Origin: an uncultured Flavobacteriales bacterium
Lineage (GTDB): Bacteria; Bacteroidota; Bacteroidia; Flavobacteriales_D; Crocinitomicaceae
Length of the DNA stretch: 64,000 nt
Direction: 5' to 3'
NCBI GenBank assembly: GCA_903935095.1
Contig: CAIZQH010000021.1
Coordinates: forward strand, 475,765-539,764
Shown here in pieces: positions 27,154-36,105 of this stretch. Within the stretch, counting starts at the first letter, position 1, and each line of letters opens with the position of its first letter. The position numbers were made by a program, and so were the translations under genes. The notes beneath the pieces were generated by a model. It did not search any database, was not told the DNA's origin, and saw only the letters and a program-made list of their open reading frames with translations.

Positions 27154-27786
27154 CTAGATTGTTTGAAATAGTTGTTCTTTCGGTTTTCGGACTTTAGCTA
27201 GGTGTTGGTAGTTGTCTTCTGTTGAACGAAATCCAATTGGGCACAATAATACACTTTTTACCTTTTGATCAGATAGTCCTAACAATTCGTCTAGTTTTTT
27301 CGCATTGAATCCCTCCATCGGCGTAGCGTCCACACGCATGCTGGCACAGGTATGGAGAAGTTGACCTAACGCAATGTATGCTTGGTGAACATTCCATGGT
27401 TCAACGTCGCTATCCGCCATGTTCAAGATATTTTTCTTTAAAAATTCACTGAATCCAGCAGCTCTTTCAGCAGGAGTATTTCGTGTTTCCGTGACTAAAC
27501 TGACATGATTGTCCAGGTAATCTTCATCAATAGATGTATACGAACAAATAATCAGTAGGTGCGACGCGTCAACAACTTGTCCTTGGTTGAAAGCGATTTC
27601 TTTGATCTGTTCCCGCAATGCAGGACTTGCAACGAAAATAAATTTGAGTGGTTGAATTCCATATGCAGATGGGGTAAGGCGCAAGGAATCCTTAACAATT
27701 TCTAATTGCTCATTTGTTAATTTTTTTGTTGCGTCGTATTGCTTGGTTGCGTATCTCCAGTTTAAATCGGCTATTATCTGTTTCAT
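27154..27786 (-). CDS. Nitroreductase-family NAD(P)H oxidoreductase
   Basis: 210-residue FMN-dependent oxidoreductase. The opening LNWRYATKQYDATKKL gives the FMN phosphate-binding Arg pair. LRLTPSAYGIQPLKFIFV (about 36-53) and ATPMEGFNAKKLDELLGL (about 153-170) are typical of the NfsB-type group. It may reduce quinones, nitroaromatics or flavins. It lies two bases from the stop of the pirin gene, in the same direction, so both are likely one transcript. Confidence 0.92.
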   Translation of the reverse strand: MKQIIADLNWRYATKQYDATKKLTNEQLEIVKDSLRLTPSAYGIQPLKFIFVASPALREQIKEIAFNQGQVVDASHLLIICSYTSIDEDYLDNHVSLVTETRNTPAERAAGFSEFLKKNILNMADSDVEPWNVHQAYIALGQLLHTCASMRVDATPMEGFNAKKLDELLGLSDQKVKSVLLCPIGFRSTEDNYQHLAKVRKPKEQLFQTI

Positions 27787-27787
27787 G

Positions 27788-28501
27788 TCAAAATATCATT
27801 GGTACTTCTATAACTAGCATTCGTCCATTTTGTTTGTTCTTTAGGACAATTTCTTTTGTATCCCATATCCCTATTGCGTCGCGTTCATTCAAAAGCTCTT
27901 GTTCGATTTCAAATGCTCCATCGATGTTCATGAAGTATGCCCCATTTCCTTCGCCTTTAATCGTGTAAGCAAGGGTCGTATTTTCTTCCATGCTTACGAG
28001 GTGAATCCATGCGTTTTGATGAATCCAAACTCCTTCCTGATCCGAATGAGGGGAAACCAATTGCAAAAATCGTTGTTCAGAATCCCTTAAATCATAGGAC
28101 TTTTGCTCGTATCTGGGAGTTACACCTTGTTTATTTGGGAAAATCCAAATTTGAAATAAATTAAGGTCATCTTGCGTACTTGCATTCATTTCACTGTGAA
28201 AAATACCGGTTCCTGCCGACATCACCTGAACTTCTCCCGCTTTAACCACTTCACTGAATCCCATGCTGTCTTGGTGTCGCAATGAACCACGCAAAGGAAT
28301 CGTAATGATTTCCATATTATCATGTGGATGTTTTCCAAATCCCATTGCTGCGTCAACAATGTCGTCGTTTAGTACGCGCAATGCGCCAAAGTTGATGCGT
28401 TCTGGATGGTACCATTGCGCGAAACTAAAGGAGTGTTTAGCGTTCAGCCAACCATGATTGGCGTGACCACGAGTTTGGGAGGTATGTAGGACTTTTTTCA
28501 T
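27788..28501 (-). CDS. Pirin-family cupin protein
   Basis: 237 residues from ATG 28501 (MKKVLHTSQTRGHAN). N-terminal cupin with metal ligands in GFGKHPHDNMEIITI (HPH...E) and the later FHSEMNAS (His plus Glu), followed by the C-terminal pirin domain. Bacterial pirins such as YhhW have quercetin dioxygenase activity in vitro; the physiological substrate is unknown. A TACCTTTG box (plus strand CAAAGGTA 28521-28528) lies 19 nt upstream, excluding the longer frame from 28540. Confidence 0.92.
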   Translation of the reverse strand: MKKVLHTSQTRGHANHGWLNAKHSFSFAQWYHPERINFGALRVLNDDIVDAAMGFGKHPHDNMEIITIPLRGSLRHQDSMGFSEVVKAGEVQVMSAGTGIFHSEMNASTQDDLNLFQIWIFPNKQGVTPRYEQKSYDLRDSEQRFLQLVSPHSDQEGVWIHQNAWIHLVSMEENTTLAYTIKGEGNGAYFMNIDGAFEIEQELLNERDAIGIWDTKEIVLKNKQNGRMLVIEVPMIF

Positions 28502-28520
28502 TCGTAAGGGATGGTTTAGA

Positions 28521-28528
28521 CAAAGGTA
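28521..28528 (-). promoter_or_regulatory. TACCTTTG -7 box of the pirin-nitroreductase pair
   Basis: Plus strand CAAAGGTA at 28521-28528 reads TACCTTTG on the minus strand, 19 nt before the pirin ATG. Confidence 0.5.
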
Positions 28529-28645
28529 CACACTATCCATTTGCTGCGCTTGATTTTGTTTATTTTCACGTAATTCAATAACCTGTGTTAATTCTTTTTT
28601 AATGCGATTGCAACGAGAAGCCAGAAAAATGTGGATATTCGTTTC

Positions 28646-30085
28646 ATGGTATTAAGTAGATTTTGGCTAATCATATTCATTAGCTCCGTATTATTTGTCT
28701 TTGCTGGACTCTTTTTGTCCAATTCTTATTCGATTGAATATGTCTTAAATGGAAAAAAAGATAGTCCGATTTTAACGGGTGAACGCTACCTGAAGGATTG
28801 CTCCAATGGATTCCAAGAAAAAATTAAGTCAGCGCCTGAAGGAACCTTGGTTTACAATATCAATCTAGATGACAGCGACACGACATACGTATTGAAGAAT
28901 CAAACCGTACAAGTGTTCAAAGGAACGCAAAAGGCAGATGGACTTTTAGAAACTTGTAAAGCGAGTTTGTTTGACTTGATTTTGCCGCTGATGGCCTATT
29001 TGGCGTTCTTCTGCGGCATCATGCAGTTGTTGATTGATTCTGGAGCAACGGAACGATTGGCAAGACGCTTGAGTCCATTCTTTGTGAAGGTTTTTCCTTC
29101 GGTCCCGAAAAATCATGAGTCCATTTCTTACATGACCTTGAATTTTTCCGCAAACTTTTTAGGACTCGATTCCGCTGCAACGCCATTTGGATTGAAAGCC
29201 ATGCAAAGTTTACAGGAAATCAATCCGGACAAAGACCGTGCATCAGATGCACAGATCATGTTCTTGTGTTTGCATGCTGCCGGACTCACGCTTATACCAA
29301 CATCCATTATTGGTTATCGCGCTGCAGCAAATGCAGCGAATCCGGCGGATGTCATGTTGCCTTGTATTGTGACTTCGCTTATTGGCACCTTGGCGGCATT
29401 TTTCATTGTCGGAATTAAACAGCGCATTCAATTCCGCAGTGCGACGCTTTTATTGGCTTTGACATCCATCATTGCGGCAATTATCGGACTTCTAATGTAT
29501 GTCAATAGCTTGGATTTAATAGGTAAGAACTTCTTTTCGAGTAATTTTTCTAGTGTACTGTTACTGGGAATCATCGTGGCAACCTTGATCTTTGCTTTTG
29601 TTCACGAAAAGAAATTCAAAGAAAAGGAAACGACCGTTTTTGATTCATTCGTGGTGGGAGCGAAAAGCGGCGTCAACACAGGAGTGGCCATTTTTCCTTA
29701 CGTACTTGGAATGTTAGCAGCTATTTCCTTATTCCGAAACAGCGGTTTATTTGAAATTATCAGTAATTGGATTGCCACAGGATTTCATTTCATTGGCGTC
29801 TCCAAAGAAATCACAGATTCCTTGCCTGTTGCTTTGTTAAGACCATTTAGCTCGAGTGGCTCACGTGGATTCATGTTGGATGCAATGAATAATTTCGGTC
29901 CAGATTCTTTAGCAGGAAGATTGAGTAGTATCTTTCAATGCAGCGCTGAAACAACTTTTTATGTGATTGCCGTTTACTTCGGTTCGATTAATGTGCGCAA
30001 TACACGTTATGCTTTAGGTACGATGTTATTGGTTGATTTAATCTGTGTCATCACCGCTATTTTCGTAGCACTTTGGTTTTTTTAA
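28646..30085 (+). CDS. SpmA-SpmB fusion (nucleoside recognition/Gate domain) membrane protein
   Basis: 479 residues from ATG 28646. Two Gate (nucleoside-recognition) modules in one chain: the first around LILPLMAYLAFFCGIMQLLIDSGATERLARRLSPFF with NFSANFLGLDSAATPFGLKAM, and the second around FDSFVVGAKSGVNTGVAIFPYVLGMLAAI with LLRPFSSSGSRGFMLDAMNNFGPDS. About 10 membrane helices. In Bacillus SpmA and SpmB are separate proteins needed for spore core dehydration; the fused form is common in non-sporulating Bacteroidota, where its role is unknown, possibly transport. A GTG at 28631 is a weaker alternative start. Confidence 0.88.
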   Translation: MVLSRFWLIIFISSVLFVFAGLFLSNSYSIEYVLNGKKDSPILTGERYLKDCSNGFQEKIKSAPEGTLVYNINLDDSDTTYVLKNQTVQVFKGTQKADGLLETCKASLFDLILPLMAYLAFFCGIMQLLIDSGATERLARRLSPFFVKVFPSVPKNHESISYMTLNFSANFLGLDSAATPFGLKAMQSLQEINPDKDRASDAQIMFLCLHAAGLTLIPTSIIGYRAAANAANPADVMLPCIVTSLIGTLAAFFIVGIKQRIQFRSATLLLALTSIIAAIIGLLMYVNSLDLIGKNFFSSNFSSVLLLGIIVATLIFAFVHEKKFKEKETTVFDSFVVGAKSGVNTGVAIFPYVLGMLAAISLFRNSGLFEIISNWIATGFHFIGVSKEITDSLPVALLRPFSSSGSRGFMLDAMNNFGPDSLAGRLSSIFQCSAETTFYVIAVYFGSINVRNTRYALGTMLLVDLICVITAIFVALWFF

Positions 30086-30107
30086 TAACTGACAAATCCA
30101 TCAACAG

Positions 30108-30599
30108 ATGTTAAGAAGATTCTTTAGTTCCTCGAAGAAGGAGTCGGAAACTGCGAAGAAAGAAATTTCTGCGGCTCCACTGCATGACGTGAATTATTCA
30201 TCGCTTGTCTTCATTGCCTGGGCAAAAGCAATAGAAGGAAATGAGGACCTTCAATTGTGGTTGCGAGATAATGGTTACCCAGAATTGTATATGGCGACTT
30301 TTGCCATTTTGTTAAAGGACGAGGCGCGTAATTGGTTAATCGAAAATGGGTATGCTCATTTAATGGCCATGATTAACGCAGCTGAAGGAAACCTGAAAGC
30401 TCAAGAATGGCTATTGAAAAACAACTTTGAAACCTTGTATCACATGTCCCTAGCGATTGATCACGAAGATAATAGTTGGTTTTGGTTAGCGAAATACGCA
30501 TCGCAAGAAGTACGTATTCTAACCAAGAGTATTCAACGCGTGAAAGATGAGATTGAGGAAAACCACAATGATATGCACTCGATCGGAAAAGACGTTTAA
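30108..30599 (+). CDS. Unknown protein built of 25-residue repeats
   Basis: 163 residues, no signal peptide. After a basic N-terminus (MLRRFFSSSKKESE) comes an internal repeat with exact 25-residue spacing: WLRDNGYPELYMA, WLIENGYAHLMAM, WLLKNNFETLYHM, then a partial WLAKYASQEVR. The unit is roughly WLxxNGYxxLxxMxxAxxxxxxAxx, probably two short helices stacking as a solenoid. I do not recognise a named family. It follows the SpmAB gene by 22 bp in the same direction and is likely co-expressed with it. A helical tail (RVKDEIEENHND) ends the protein. Confidence 0.75.
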   Translation: MLRRFFSSSKKESETAKKEISAAPLHDVNYSSLVFIAWAKAIEGNEDLQLWLRDNGYPELYMATFAILLKDEARNWLIENGYAHLMAMINAAEGNLKAQEWLLKNNFETLYHMSLAIDHEDNSWFWLAKYASQEVRILTKSIQRVKDEIEENHNDMHSIGKDV

Positions 30600-30605
30600 A
30601 TCAGT

Positions 30606-31862
30606 TTATAACAACATGGTAGCTGGATTCTCCATGTACGTTTTAAACGTTTGAAGGAAGCCAGAACCTGTTGCGCCGTCCACAACGCGGTGATCACAAG
30701 ATAGGGTAACTTTCATCACATTTCCTGGAACAACTTGTCCGTTTTTAACCACGGGAACTTCTTTGATTCCACCGATTGCTAAAATACAGCTGTCCGGTGG
30801 ATTCACAATCGCTGTGAATGATTCAATTCCAAACATTCCAAGGTTGGAAATCGTAAAGGTATTTCCTTCCCAGTCGCTTGGCTGCAATTTTTTATCTTTT
30901 GCTTTTTGAGCGAATTCGCGCACTTCAGCAGAAATTTGAACCAATCCTTTGGTATCTGCGTGACGAATAACAGGAACCAATAATCCATCTTCTACAGCAA
31001 CAGCAACACCGATGTGTACGTGTTGGTTGCGACGAATGAAGTCACCCATCCATGAGCTGTTTACACCTGGATTTTGTTTCAATGCCATTGCCACGGCTTT
31101 CACAACTAAATCGTTGAACGAAACTTTGACACCGTCAAGGTTATTTAATGCTTTTCTAGACGCAATAGCTTGATCCATGTTGATGTCCATCGTCAAGTAG
31201 AAATGCGGAGCTGTAAATTTACTTTCCGCTAAGCGACGAGCGATGGTTTTCCGCATTTGGCTTACAGGCTCATCTGTGAACGATTCAACGCCACTTGGTG
31301 CAGCTGCAAAAGTTCTTTCAGCCGGCGTGTATGGCGTGTAATGATCCACGTCTCGTTTTACGATGCGTCCACTTTCACCTGTGCCAGCAACGGAATGAAT
31401 GTCAATTCCTTTTTCGCTTGCCATTTTTTTCGCTAATGGAGATGCAAATACGCGTCCATTTGAATTGTTCGCGATAGGAGTACTTGTTGCTGCTGGTGCT
31501 GGAGTAGGAGCAGGAGTACTTACTTCCGGACTCGCAACTGGAGCAGGAGCTGTTTCCGTTTTTGGTGTTTCAGCAACTTGCGCAGGTGTAATAGCGCTAG
31601 CTAATGCGGCAGAAATATCTTCTCCTGCTTGACCGATAATTGCTAAGATGCTATTTACTGGAGCTGCTTGACCAGTTTCTACTCCGATGTGCAATAACAC
31701 ACCGTCGTAAAAGGACTCGAATTCCATGGTTGCTTTGTCCGTCTCAATTTCCGCTAGAACTTCGCCAGCTTTAACAGCGTCACCCACATTTTTATTCCAA
31801 GTTGCAACAACACCTTCGGTCATTGTATCACTCAATTTCGGCATGTAAACGATTTCAGCCAT
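30606..31862 (-). CDS. pdhC: Pyruvate dehydrogenase complex E2, dihydrolipoamide acetyltransferase
   Basis: 418 residues. One lipoyl domain (1-80) with the lipoyl-lysine motif EIETDKATMEFES at about 41-53, an Ala/Pro-rich linker (about 85-135), a peripheral-subunit binding domain (ASPLAKKMASEKGIDIHSVAGTGESGRI, about 140-167), and the catalytic core ending in CDHRVVDGATGS with the active-site HxxxDG. It transfers acetyl from lipoamide to CoA. Lies 21 bp downstream of the E1-alpha gene in the same direction. The E1-beta gene is not adjacent. Confidence 0.93.
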   Translation of the reverse strand: MAEIVYMPKLSDTMTEGVVATWNKNVGDAVKAGEVLAEIETDKATMEFESFYDGVLLHIGVETGQAAPVNSILAIIGQAGEDISAALASAITPAQVAETPKTETAPAPVASPEVSTPAPTPAPAATSTPIANNSNGRVFASPLAKKMASEKGIDIHSVAGTGESGRIVKRDVDHYTPYTPAERTFAAAPSGVESFTDEPVSQMRKTIARRLAESKFTAPHFYLTMDINMDQAIASRKALNNLDGVKVSFNDLVVKAVAMALKQNPGVNSSWMGDFIRRNQHVHIGVAVAVEDGLLVPVIRHADTKGLVQISAEVREFAQKAKDKKLQPSDWEGNTFTISNLGMFGIESFTAIVNPPDSCILAIGGIKEVPVVKNGQVVPGNVMKVTLSCDHRVVDGATGSGFLQTFKTYMENPATMLL

Positions 31863-31883
31863 GGATTCTTTTATTTTAAGTTT

Positions 31884-32936
31884 TTAATATTCTTTGATGT
31901 AAGGATAATCAGTTTGCGTGTATACGTCTTCGTACAACTCATGTGCTTCTGGATAAGGTGAGTTTTCAGCAAATTCCACTGATTCTTCCACTTCTTTCTT
32001 CACCCAAGAAGAAATTTCTTCAATTTCTTTTTCATTTAACCACTTGTTGTCCTGAATAGTAAGCAAACAATGCTCAATTGGATCTTGTTGCATCCACTCA
32101 GCTACTTCATCTTTCGTACGGTATTTTTGCGGATCGGACATGGAGTGTCCTTTGTAACGATAGGTACGAATGTCCAACAATGTTGGTCCATCACCACGAC
32201 GCGCACGAACACATGCTTCTTCAATCGCTTCGTGAACGCTTTCTGGACGCATTCCGTTCACCACTTTCGACGGCATTTCATAAGAAAGTCCAATTTTTGA
32301 AAGATCGGTTACGTTTGTAGTACGCTCTACCGATGTTCCCATCGCGTAGTTATTGTTCTCAATGATGAAAATCACTGGAAGTTTCCAGTTCATCGCCATA
32401 TTGAAGGTTTCGTGAAGCGCTCCTTGTCGAACTGCTCCATCACCCATGGAAACAAATGCTACGTTATCGGTTCCGTTGTATTGTTCAGCGAAGGCAACAC
32501 CAGCTCCCATGGCAATTTGTGCACCAACGATACCGTGTCCACCCATAAAGTTTTTCTCTTTGTCAAAAAAGTGCATGGATCCACCTTTTCCTTTGGAACA
32601 ACCTGTTGATCGTCCGTAAAGCTCGGCCATCAAGACACGTGGATCTGTTCCAAGTGCAATTGGGTGCGCGTGATCGCGGTAAGCTGTCATGTGTTTGTCT
32701 CCTGGTTGACAAGCGCTTGCTGTTCCAGCAACGATGGCTTCTTGACCAATATATAAGTGACAGAATCCACCAAATTTTTGTTGAATGTACAATTGACCGG
32801 TTTTCTCTTCGAAACGACGAATTAATAACATGTCTTTGTACCATTTAATGTACGTTTCTTTAGAAAACTTTGGCTTTCCTGCAGATTTTGCAGCAGGGCT
32901 TGCTTTTTTTGTGCTCGTTGTAGCTTTTACTGGCAT
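31884..32936 (-). CDS. pdhA: Pyruvate dehydrogenase E1 component, alpha subunit
   Basis: 350 residues from ATG 32936 (MPVKATTSTKKASP). Ala/Lys-rich N-terminal tail, then KWYKDMLLIRRFEE, the thiamine-diphosphate binding region GDGAVRQGALHETFNMA...NNNYAMGTS, and the phosphorylation-loop-like YRYKGHSMSDPQKYR. It decarboxylates pyruvate together with E1-beta. The GTG at 32960 coincides with a TATATTTG box (32960-32967), so the ATG is preferred. No pdhB is next to it, unlike the usual pdhAB order. Confidence 0.93.
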   Translation of the reverse strand: MPVKATTSTKKASPAAKSAGKPKFSKETYIKWYKDMLLIRRFEEKTGQLYIQQKFGGFCHLYIGQEAIVAGTASACQPGDKHMTAYRDHAHPIALGTDPRVLMAELYGRSTGCSKGKGGSMHFFDKEKNFMGGHGIVGAQIAMGAGVAFAEQYNGTDNVAFVSMGDGAVRQGALHETFNMAMNWKLPVIFIIENNNYAMGTSVERTTNVTDLSKIGLSYEMPSKVVNGMRPESVHEAIEEACVRARRGDGPTLLDIRTYRYKGHSMSDPQKYRTKDEVAEWMQQDPIEHCLLTIQDNKWLNEKEIEEISSWVKKEVEESVEFAENSPYPEAHELYEDVYTQTDYPYIKEY

Positions 32937-32959
32937 AATACGTCCGTTATTTTCGGTCA

Positions 32960-32967
32960 CAAATATA
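32960..32967 (-). promoter_or_regulatory. TATATTTG -7 box of pdhA-pdhC
   Basis: Plus strand CAAATATA at 32960-32967, 23 nt before the pdhA ATG at 32936. It overlaps and so rules out the upstream GTG. Confidence 0.5.
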
Positions 32968-33075
32968 AGAATGAATTTGAATATAATTACAAATTGTCAT
33001 GTTTACACTAAGTGAATTGTTTTTCTGATAAATAAATCGTGTTTTCAGCAATCTAGTCCGAAAATGATGCTGTTT

Positions 33076-33927
33076 TTATTGTTCTATATTACTTGATTTT
33101 GTTGATCGATATATTAAAAATATTCCCATTAAAACAAATGGAATACTTAAAAGTTGTCCAGTATTTATGGTCCATTCAAAGTCCCTTGAGGTCTGACCAA
33201 TTTTGACGAATTCAATGAAGAATCTGGCTCCAAAAATCATGATTAAGAAGGAACCGAAAATAAATCCTTGTTGCTTGAACTTTTCTTTTTTCCAATAAAG
33301 GAATAGGAGGATGAAAAAAGCAACGAGGTAACAAATGGCTTCGTAAAGTTGAGCTGGATGTCTGGGTGTCGGATCGTACATGTGCAATTGGTCATTCCAA
33401 TAATTTTGAAATTTGAATGCCCATGGAACATTTGTTGGGTCTCCAACCATTTCATGATTGACTAAATTCCCTAGGCGGATAAACGTCGCGCCAATGGCAA
33501 CTGGTGCGGAAATTCGGTCGAGCATCCACAAATATGGACGTTTCAATACTTTTTGGGAATAGTACCACAAGGATAGGAGAATCACAATCGCTGCTCCATG
33601 ACTTGCTAATCCACCTTCCCAAATTTTAAAAATATCCGCTGGATGAGACAAATAACCGCGATCGACAACAACACCGTTTTGAACGGTGTCAAACAAAGGC
33701 CCATAGAAAAAAACGTGTCCAAGACGTGCCCCAATAACGGTTGCTGGAATCATGAACCAAACAAGTTTATCCAGTAGTTCGTCGCTGATTTGTTCTTGTT
33801 TGAACATGCGTTTAACCACGAAATAACCGAGAATTAGTCCAGTTACAAATAATAATCCATAGAGGTTAGGCGTTCGCCAACCATCAATAATTTCCGAATC
33901 AACGGTCCAGTTTATAGCTAAAATCAC
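33076..33927 (-). CDS. lgt: Prolipoprotein diacylglyceryl transferase
   Basis: Inner-membrane enzyme that attaches diacylglycerol from phosphatidylglycerol to the lipobox Cys. 283 residues, about seven helices. Hallmarks are ARLGHVFFYGP (about 77-87), the Lgt signature region RLGNLVNHEMVGDPTNVPWAF (split here at about 151-171), HPAQLYEA (about 192-199) and ARFFIEFVKIGQ. Its start overlaps the trhO stop by four bases, so the two are translationally linked. Confidence 0.95.
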   Translation of the reverse strand: MILAINWTVDSEIIDGWRTPNLYGLLFVTGLILGYFVVKRMFKQEQISDELLDKLVWFMIPATVIGARLGHVFFYGPLFDTVQNGVVVDRGYLSHPADIFKIWEGGLASHGAAIVILLSLWYYSQKVLKRPYLWMLDRISAPVAIGATFIRLGNLVNHEMVGDPTNVPWAFKFQNYWNDQLHMYDPTPRHPAQLYEAICYLVAFFILLFLYWKKEKFKQQGFIFGSFLIMIFGARFFIEFVKIGQTSRDFEWTINTGQLLSIPFVLMGIFLIYRSTKSSNIEQ

Positions 33928-35012
33928 TTGTTTTCTCTGATTGAAAGTTCAATCAAAGATAAGGGTTTTTCAGTATTGTGTTTAAAGGGAAGTTTATTTG
34001 ATCGACCTTTTTTGAAAATTCGATTACTGTTCTCCATTCCCTTGCGCATTTCCTTCTGAACTTCTTCAGGTAAGTGAATGGTTTCTAGGCAATCAGAGGA
34101 GCAGCAGTTCTCCATTTTCTCCTTGCAAGCGTCACATTGAATGAAGAGCAAGTGACACGCGTCGTTCACACAATTCGTGTGCGTATCAGCAGGATCGCCA
34201 CATTGATGGCAAACAGCGATGATGTCGTCTGAAATACGTTCGCCGCGACGTTCATCGAACACGAAGTTTTTTCCAATGAATTTATTCTCAATTCCCTGTT
34301 CCTTCGCGTCGTTTGCATATTTAATGATGCCACCTTCTAATTGATGTACGTTTTGGAATCCACGGTGTTTGAACCACGCGGATGCTTTTTCACAGCGTAC
34401 ACCACCGGTGCAGTACATAACGATGTTTTTGTCCTCGTTTCCTTTTAAATAGGTTTCTTCTATGTATGGAAGTGATTCTCTAAACGTATCGACATCTGGA
34501 AGGATGGCGCCTTTGAAATGTCCCACTTCGGATTCGTAGTGATTTCGGAAGTCAATGAGTATCGTATCTTCTTTCTCCGTTAATTCGTTGAATTCTTGCG
34601 CATTCAAGTGCTTTCCTTTGTTGGTCACATCGAAGGTTTTGTCTTCTAGTCCGTCCGCAAGAATTTTATCACGTACTTTGATTTTTAACTTCAAAAAAGG
34701 AAATTCAGCTTCGGAATCGTCTACGGCGAAGTTAAAACGGACACCGTTTAAAAAATCAATACCGTATAATTCTTCGCGAAACTGACTGAGAATGTGTGTT
34801 GGAACCGCAATTTGTGCGTTAATTCCTTCATGTGCGACGTATGTTCGTCCCACGACTTCTAATTTCGACCACATTAAGAATAGGTGATCTCTGAATAAGT
34901 GAGGATTTTCAATTTGCGCGTATTGATAAAAGGAAATGGTAATAAAATCATGTCCCACTTCGCGTAAATGCGCTTCTAGTTCCTCCTTATTTAATGTGTT
35001 CCACAGTTGCAT
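33924..35012 (-). CDS. trhO: tRNA uridine(34) hydroxylase, rhodanese family
   Basis: Oxygen-dependent enzyme forming 5-hydroxyuridine at tRNA position 34. 362 residues. N-terminal acylphosphatase-like domain (VVGRTYVAHEGINAQIAVP at about 52-70) and a rhodanese domain with the catalytic loop YCTGGVRCEKAS (about 200-211). The C-terminal Cys-rich stretch CHQCGDPADTHTNC...CDACKEKMENCCSSDC is the usual metal-site-like tail of the family. Start ATG 35012 lies 28 nt from a TATCTTTG box. Overlaps lgt by 4 nt. Confidence 0.94.
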   Translation of the reverse strand: MQLWNTLNKEELEAHLREVGHDFITISFYQYAQIENPHLFRDHLFLMWSKLEVVGRTYVAHEGINAQIAVPTHILSQFREELYGIDFLNGVRFNFAVDDSEAEFPFLKLKIKVRDKILADGLEDKTFDVTNKGKHLNAQEFNELTEKEDTILIDFRNHYESEVGHFKGAILPDVDTFRESLPYIEETYLKGNEDKNIVMYCTGGVRCEKASAWFKHRGFQNVHQLEGGIIKYANDAKEQGIENKFIGKNFVFDERRGERISDDIIAVCHQCGDPADTHTNCVNDACHLLFIQCDACKEKMENCCSSDCLETIHLPEEVQKEMRKGMENSNRIFKKGRSNKLPFKHNTEKPLSLIELSIRENK

Positions 35013-35040
35013 GCTATGTTGAATTAAATAATTAATACGG

Positions 35041-35048
35041 CAAAGATA
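35041..35048 (-). promoter_or_regulatory. TATCTTTG -7 box of trhO-lgt
   Basis: Plus strand CAAAGATA at 35041-35048, 28 nt upstream of the trhO start. Confidence 0.5.
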
Positions 35049-35107
35049 AGGAAATGAGATGGCTGAAAAAAATGACGTAAGTCATTAAATGAAGAAATAG
35101 GAAGCGT

Positions 35108-35959
35108 CTAATGTGATTTTTCGAAACGTTTGCTTTGATTTACTTTCCAGTTGAACCAATATTTCCCAAAAATCAAACTTAGGCTTTTATCAAAGGGAAT
35201 CTGCGTCAAGCGGATCACTCCGGTTTTAAACGTAACGAAGGGATTTCGGTGCCATTTTCTAAACCCAATAGACAAACTCGCATCCGTGTAAATCATTTGG
35301 TGCCAATAGCCGGATGGAATAAAAATGGTGTCGCCATGATCCAAGGTCACTCGATAGGCTTTTAACTTTTTCAAGGCTGGATAATCAGATACATCCAATT
35401 GGAAAAGGTTCACCATGGAAGTTGAGTTGAAAGGAATGCGGTAAAGCAAGTGTGCTTGCTTAGGTTCGACCAAAATAATTTCCTTACGCCCAAAAAGCTG
35501 CAGCAGCAGTCCATCGTCATACATGAAATCATAATGAAGCGGAACAACGGTTCCTTTGCCGCCAAGAAACATCATGTTAGGCAACTGAAATCGACAAGTA
35601 AAAAAATCTGGACAAGGAATTTCTTTGGCTAACTTTTTATTTTTACTGAGTATTGGGTTAACGAACATCCTCAGGTCTGAGGGTTTGTTTTCACGAATCA
35701 AATGAAGCATGTGATTCATCGAAACGTAATGGTCACCTCGCAAATACGCCGTTCTATTTTTGTGCTGACTGTCGAATACCTTTACCTTGAAATGCCCAAT
35801 TTCTTTTTCTAAAAAATTGAGGTCCCATTTACTCGCTGGCGTTTGATCGAGTAGGCCTTTAATTAGGACAGGTTTGTTCGTTTTTATCCAGGATTCCTTA
35901 AAGTCCTTTTTAGAAACATCCTGTACGTGAACGTGATCGGTGAGCGTAGTGAATTCCAT
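35108..35959 (-). CDS. JmjC/cupin-8 type Fe(II) oxygenase-like protein
   Basis: 283 residues of the cupin-like (FIH/JmjC) fold. Iron ligands are recognisable: His142 and Asp144 in VPLHYDFMYDDG, and His220 in IPSGYWHQMIY. The opening SWIKTNKPVLIKGLLD matches the family's N-terminal strand. Such proteins use 2-oxoglutarate and oxygen to hydroxylate proteins or small molecules; the target here is unknown. A stand-alone gene with about 100-150 bp gaps on both sides. Confidence 0.85.
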   Translation of the reverse strand: MEFTTLTDHVHVQDVSKKDFKESWIKTNKPVLIKGLLDQTPASKWDLNFLEKEIGHFKVKVFDSQHKNRTAYLRGDHYVSMNHMLHLIRENKPSDLRMFVNPILSKNKKLAKEIPCPDFFTCRFQLPNMMFLGGKGTVVPLHYDFMYDDGLLLQLFGRKEIILVEPKQAHLLYRIPFNSTSMVNLFQLDVSDYPALKKLKAYRVTLDHGDTIFIPSGYWHQMIYTDASLSIGFRKWHRNPFVTFKTGVIRLTQIPFDKSLSLIFGKYWFNWKVNQSKRFEKSH

Positions 35960-36105
35960 GTCGATTCGTTTTTTTCTAGTAAACCTAGTTACGAAAAGTA
36001 CATACTCAAAACGGAATAACGCAGGTGAATCCTAGTTCATCTGTGAATTACGCAAACATGAAATACTGAATCACAAATTTTAAGTTGGAAAACCAAGTAT
36101 CTGGA

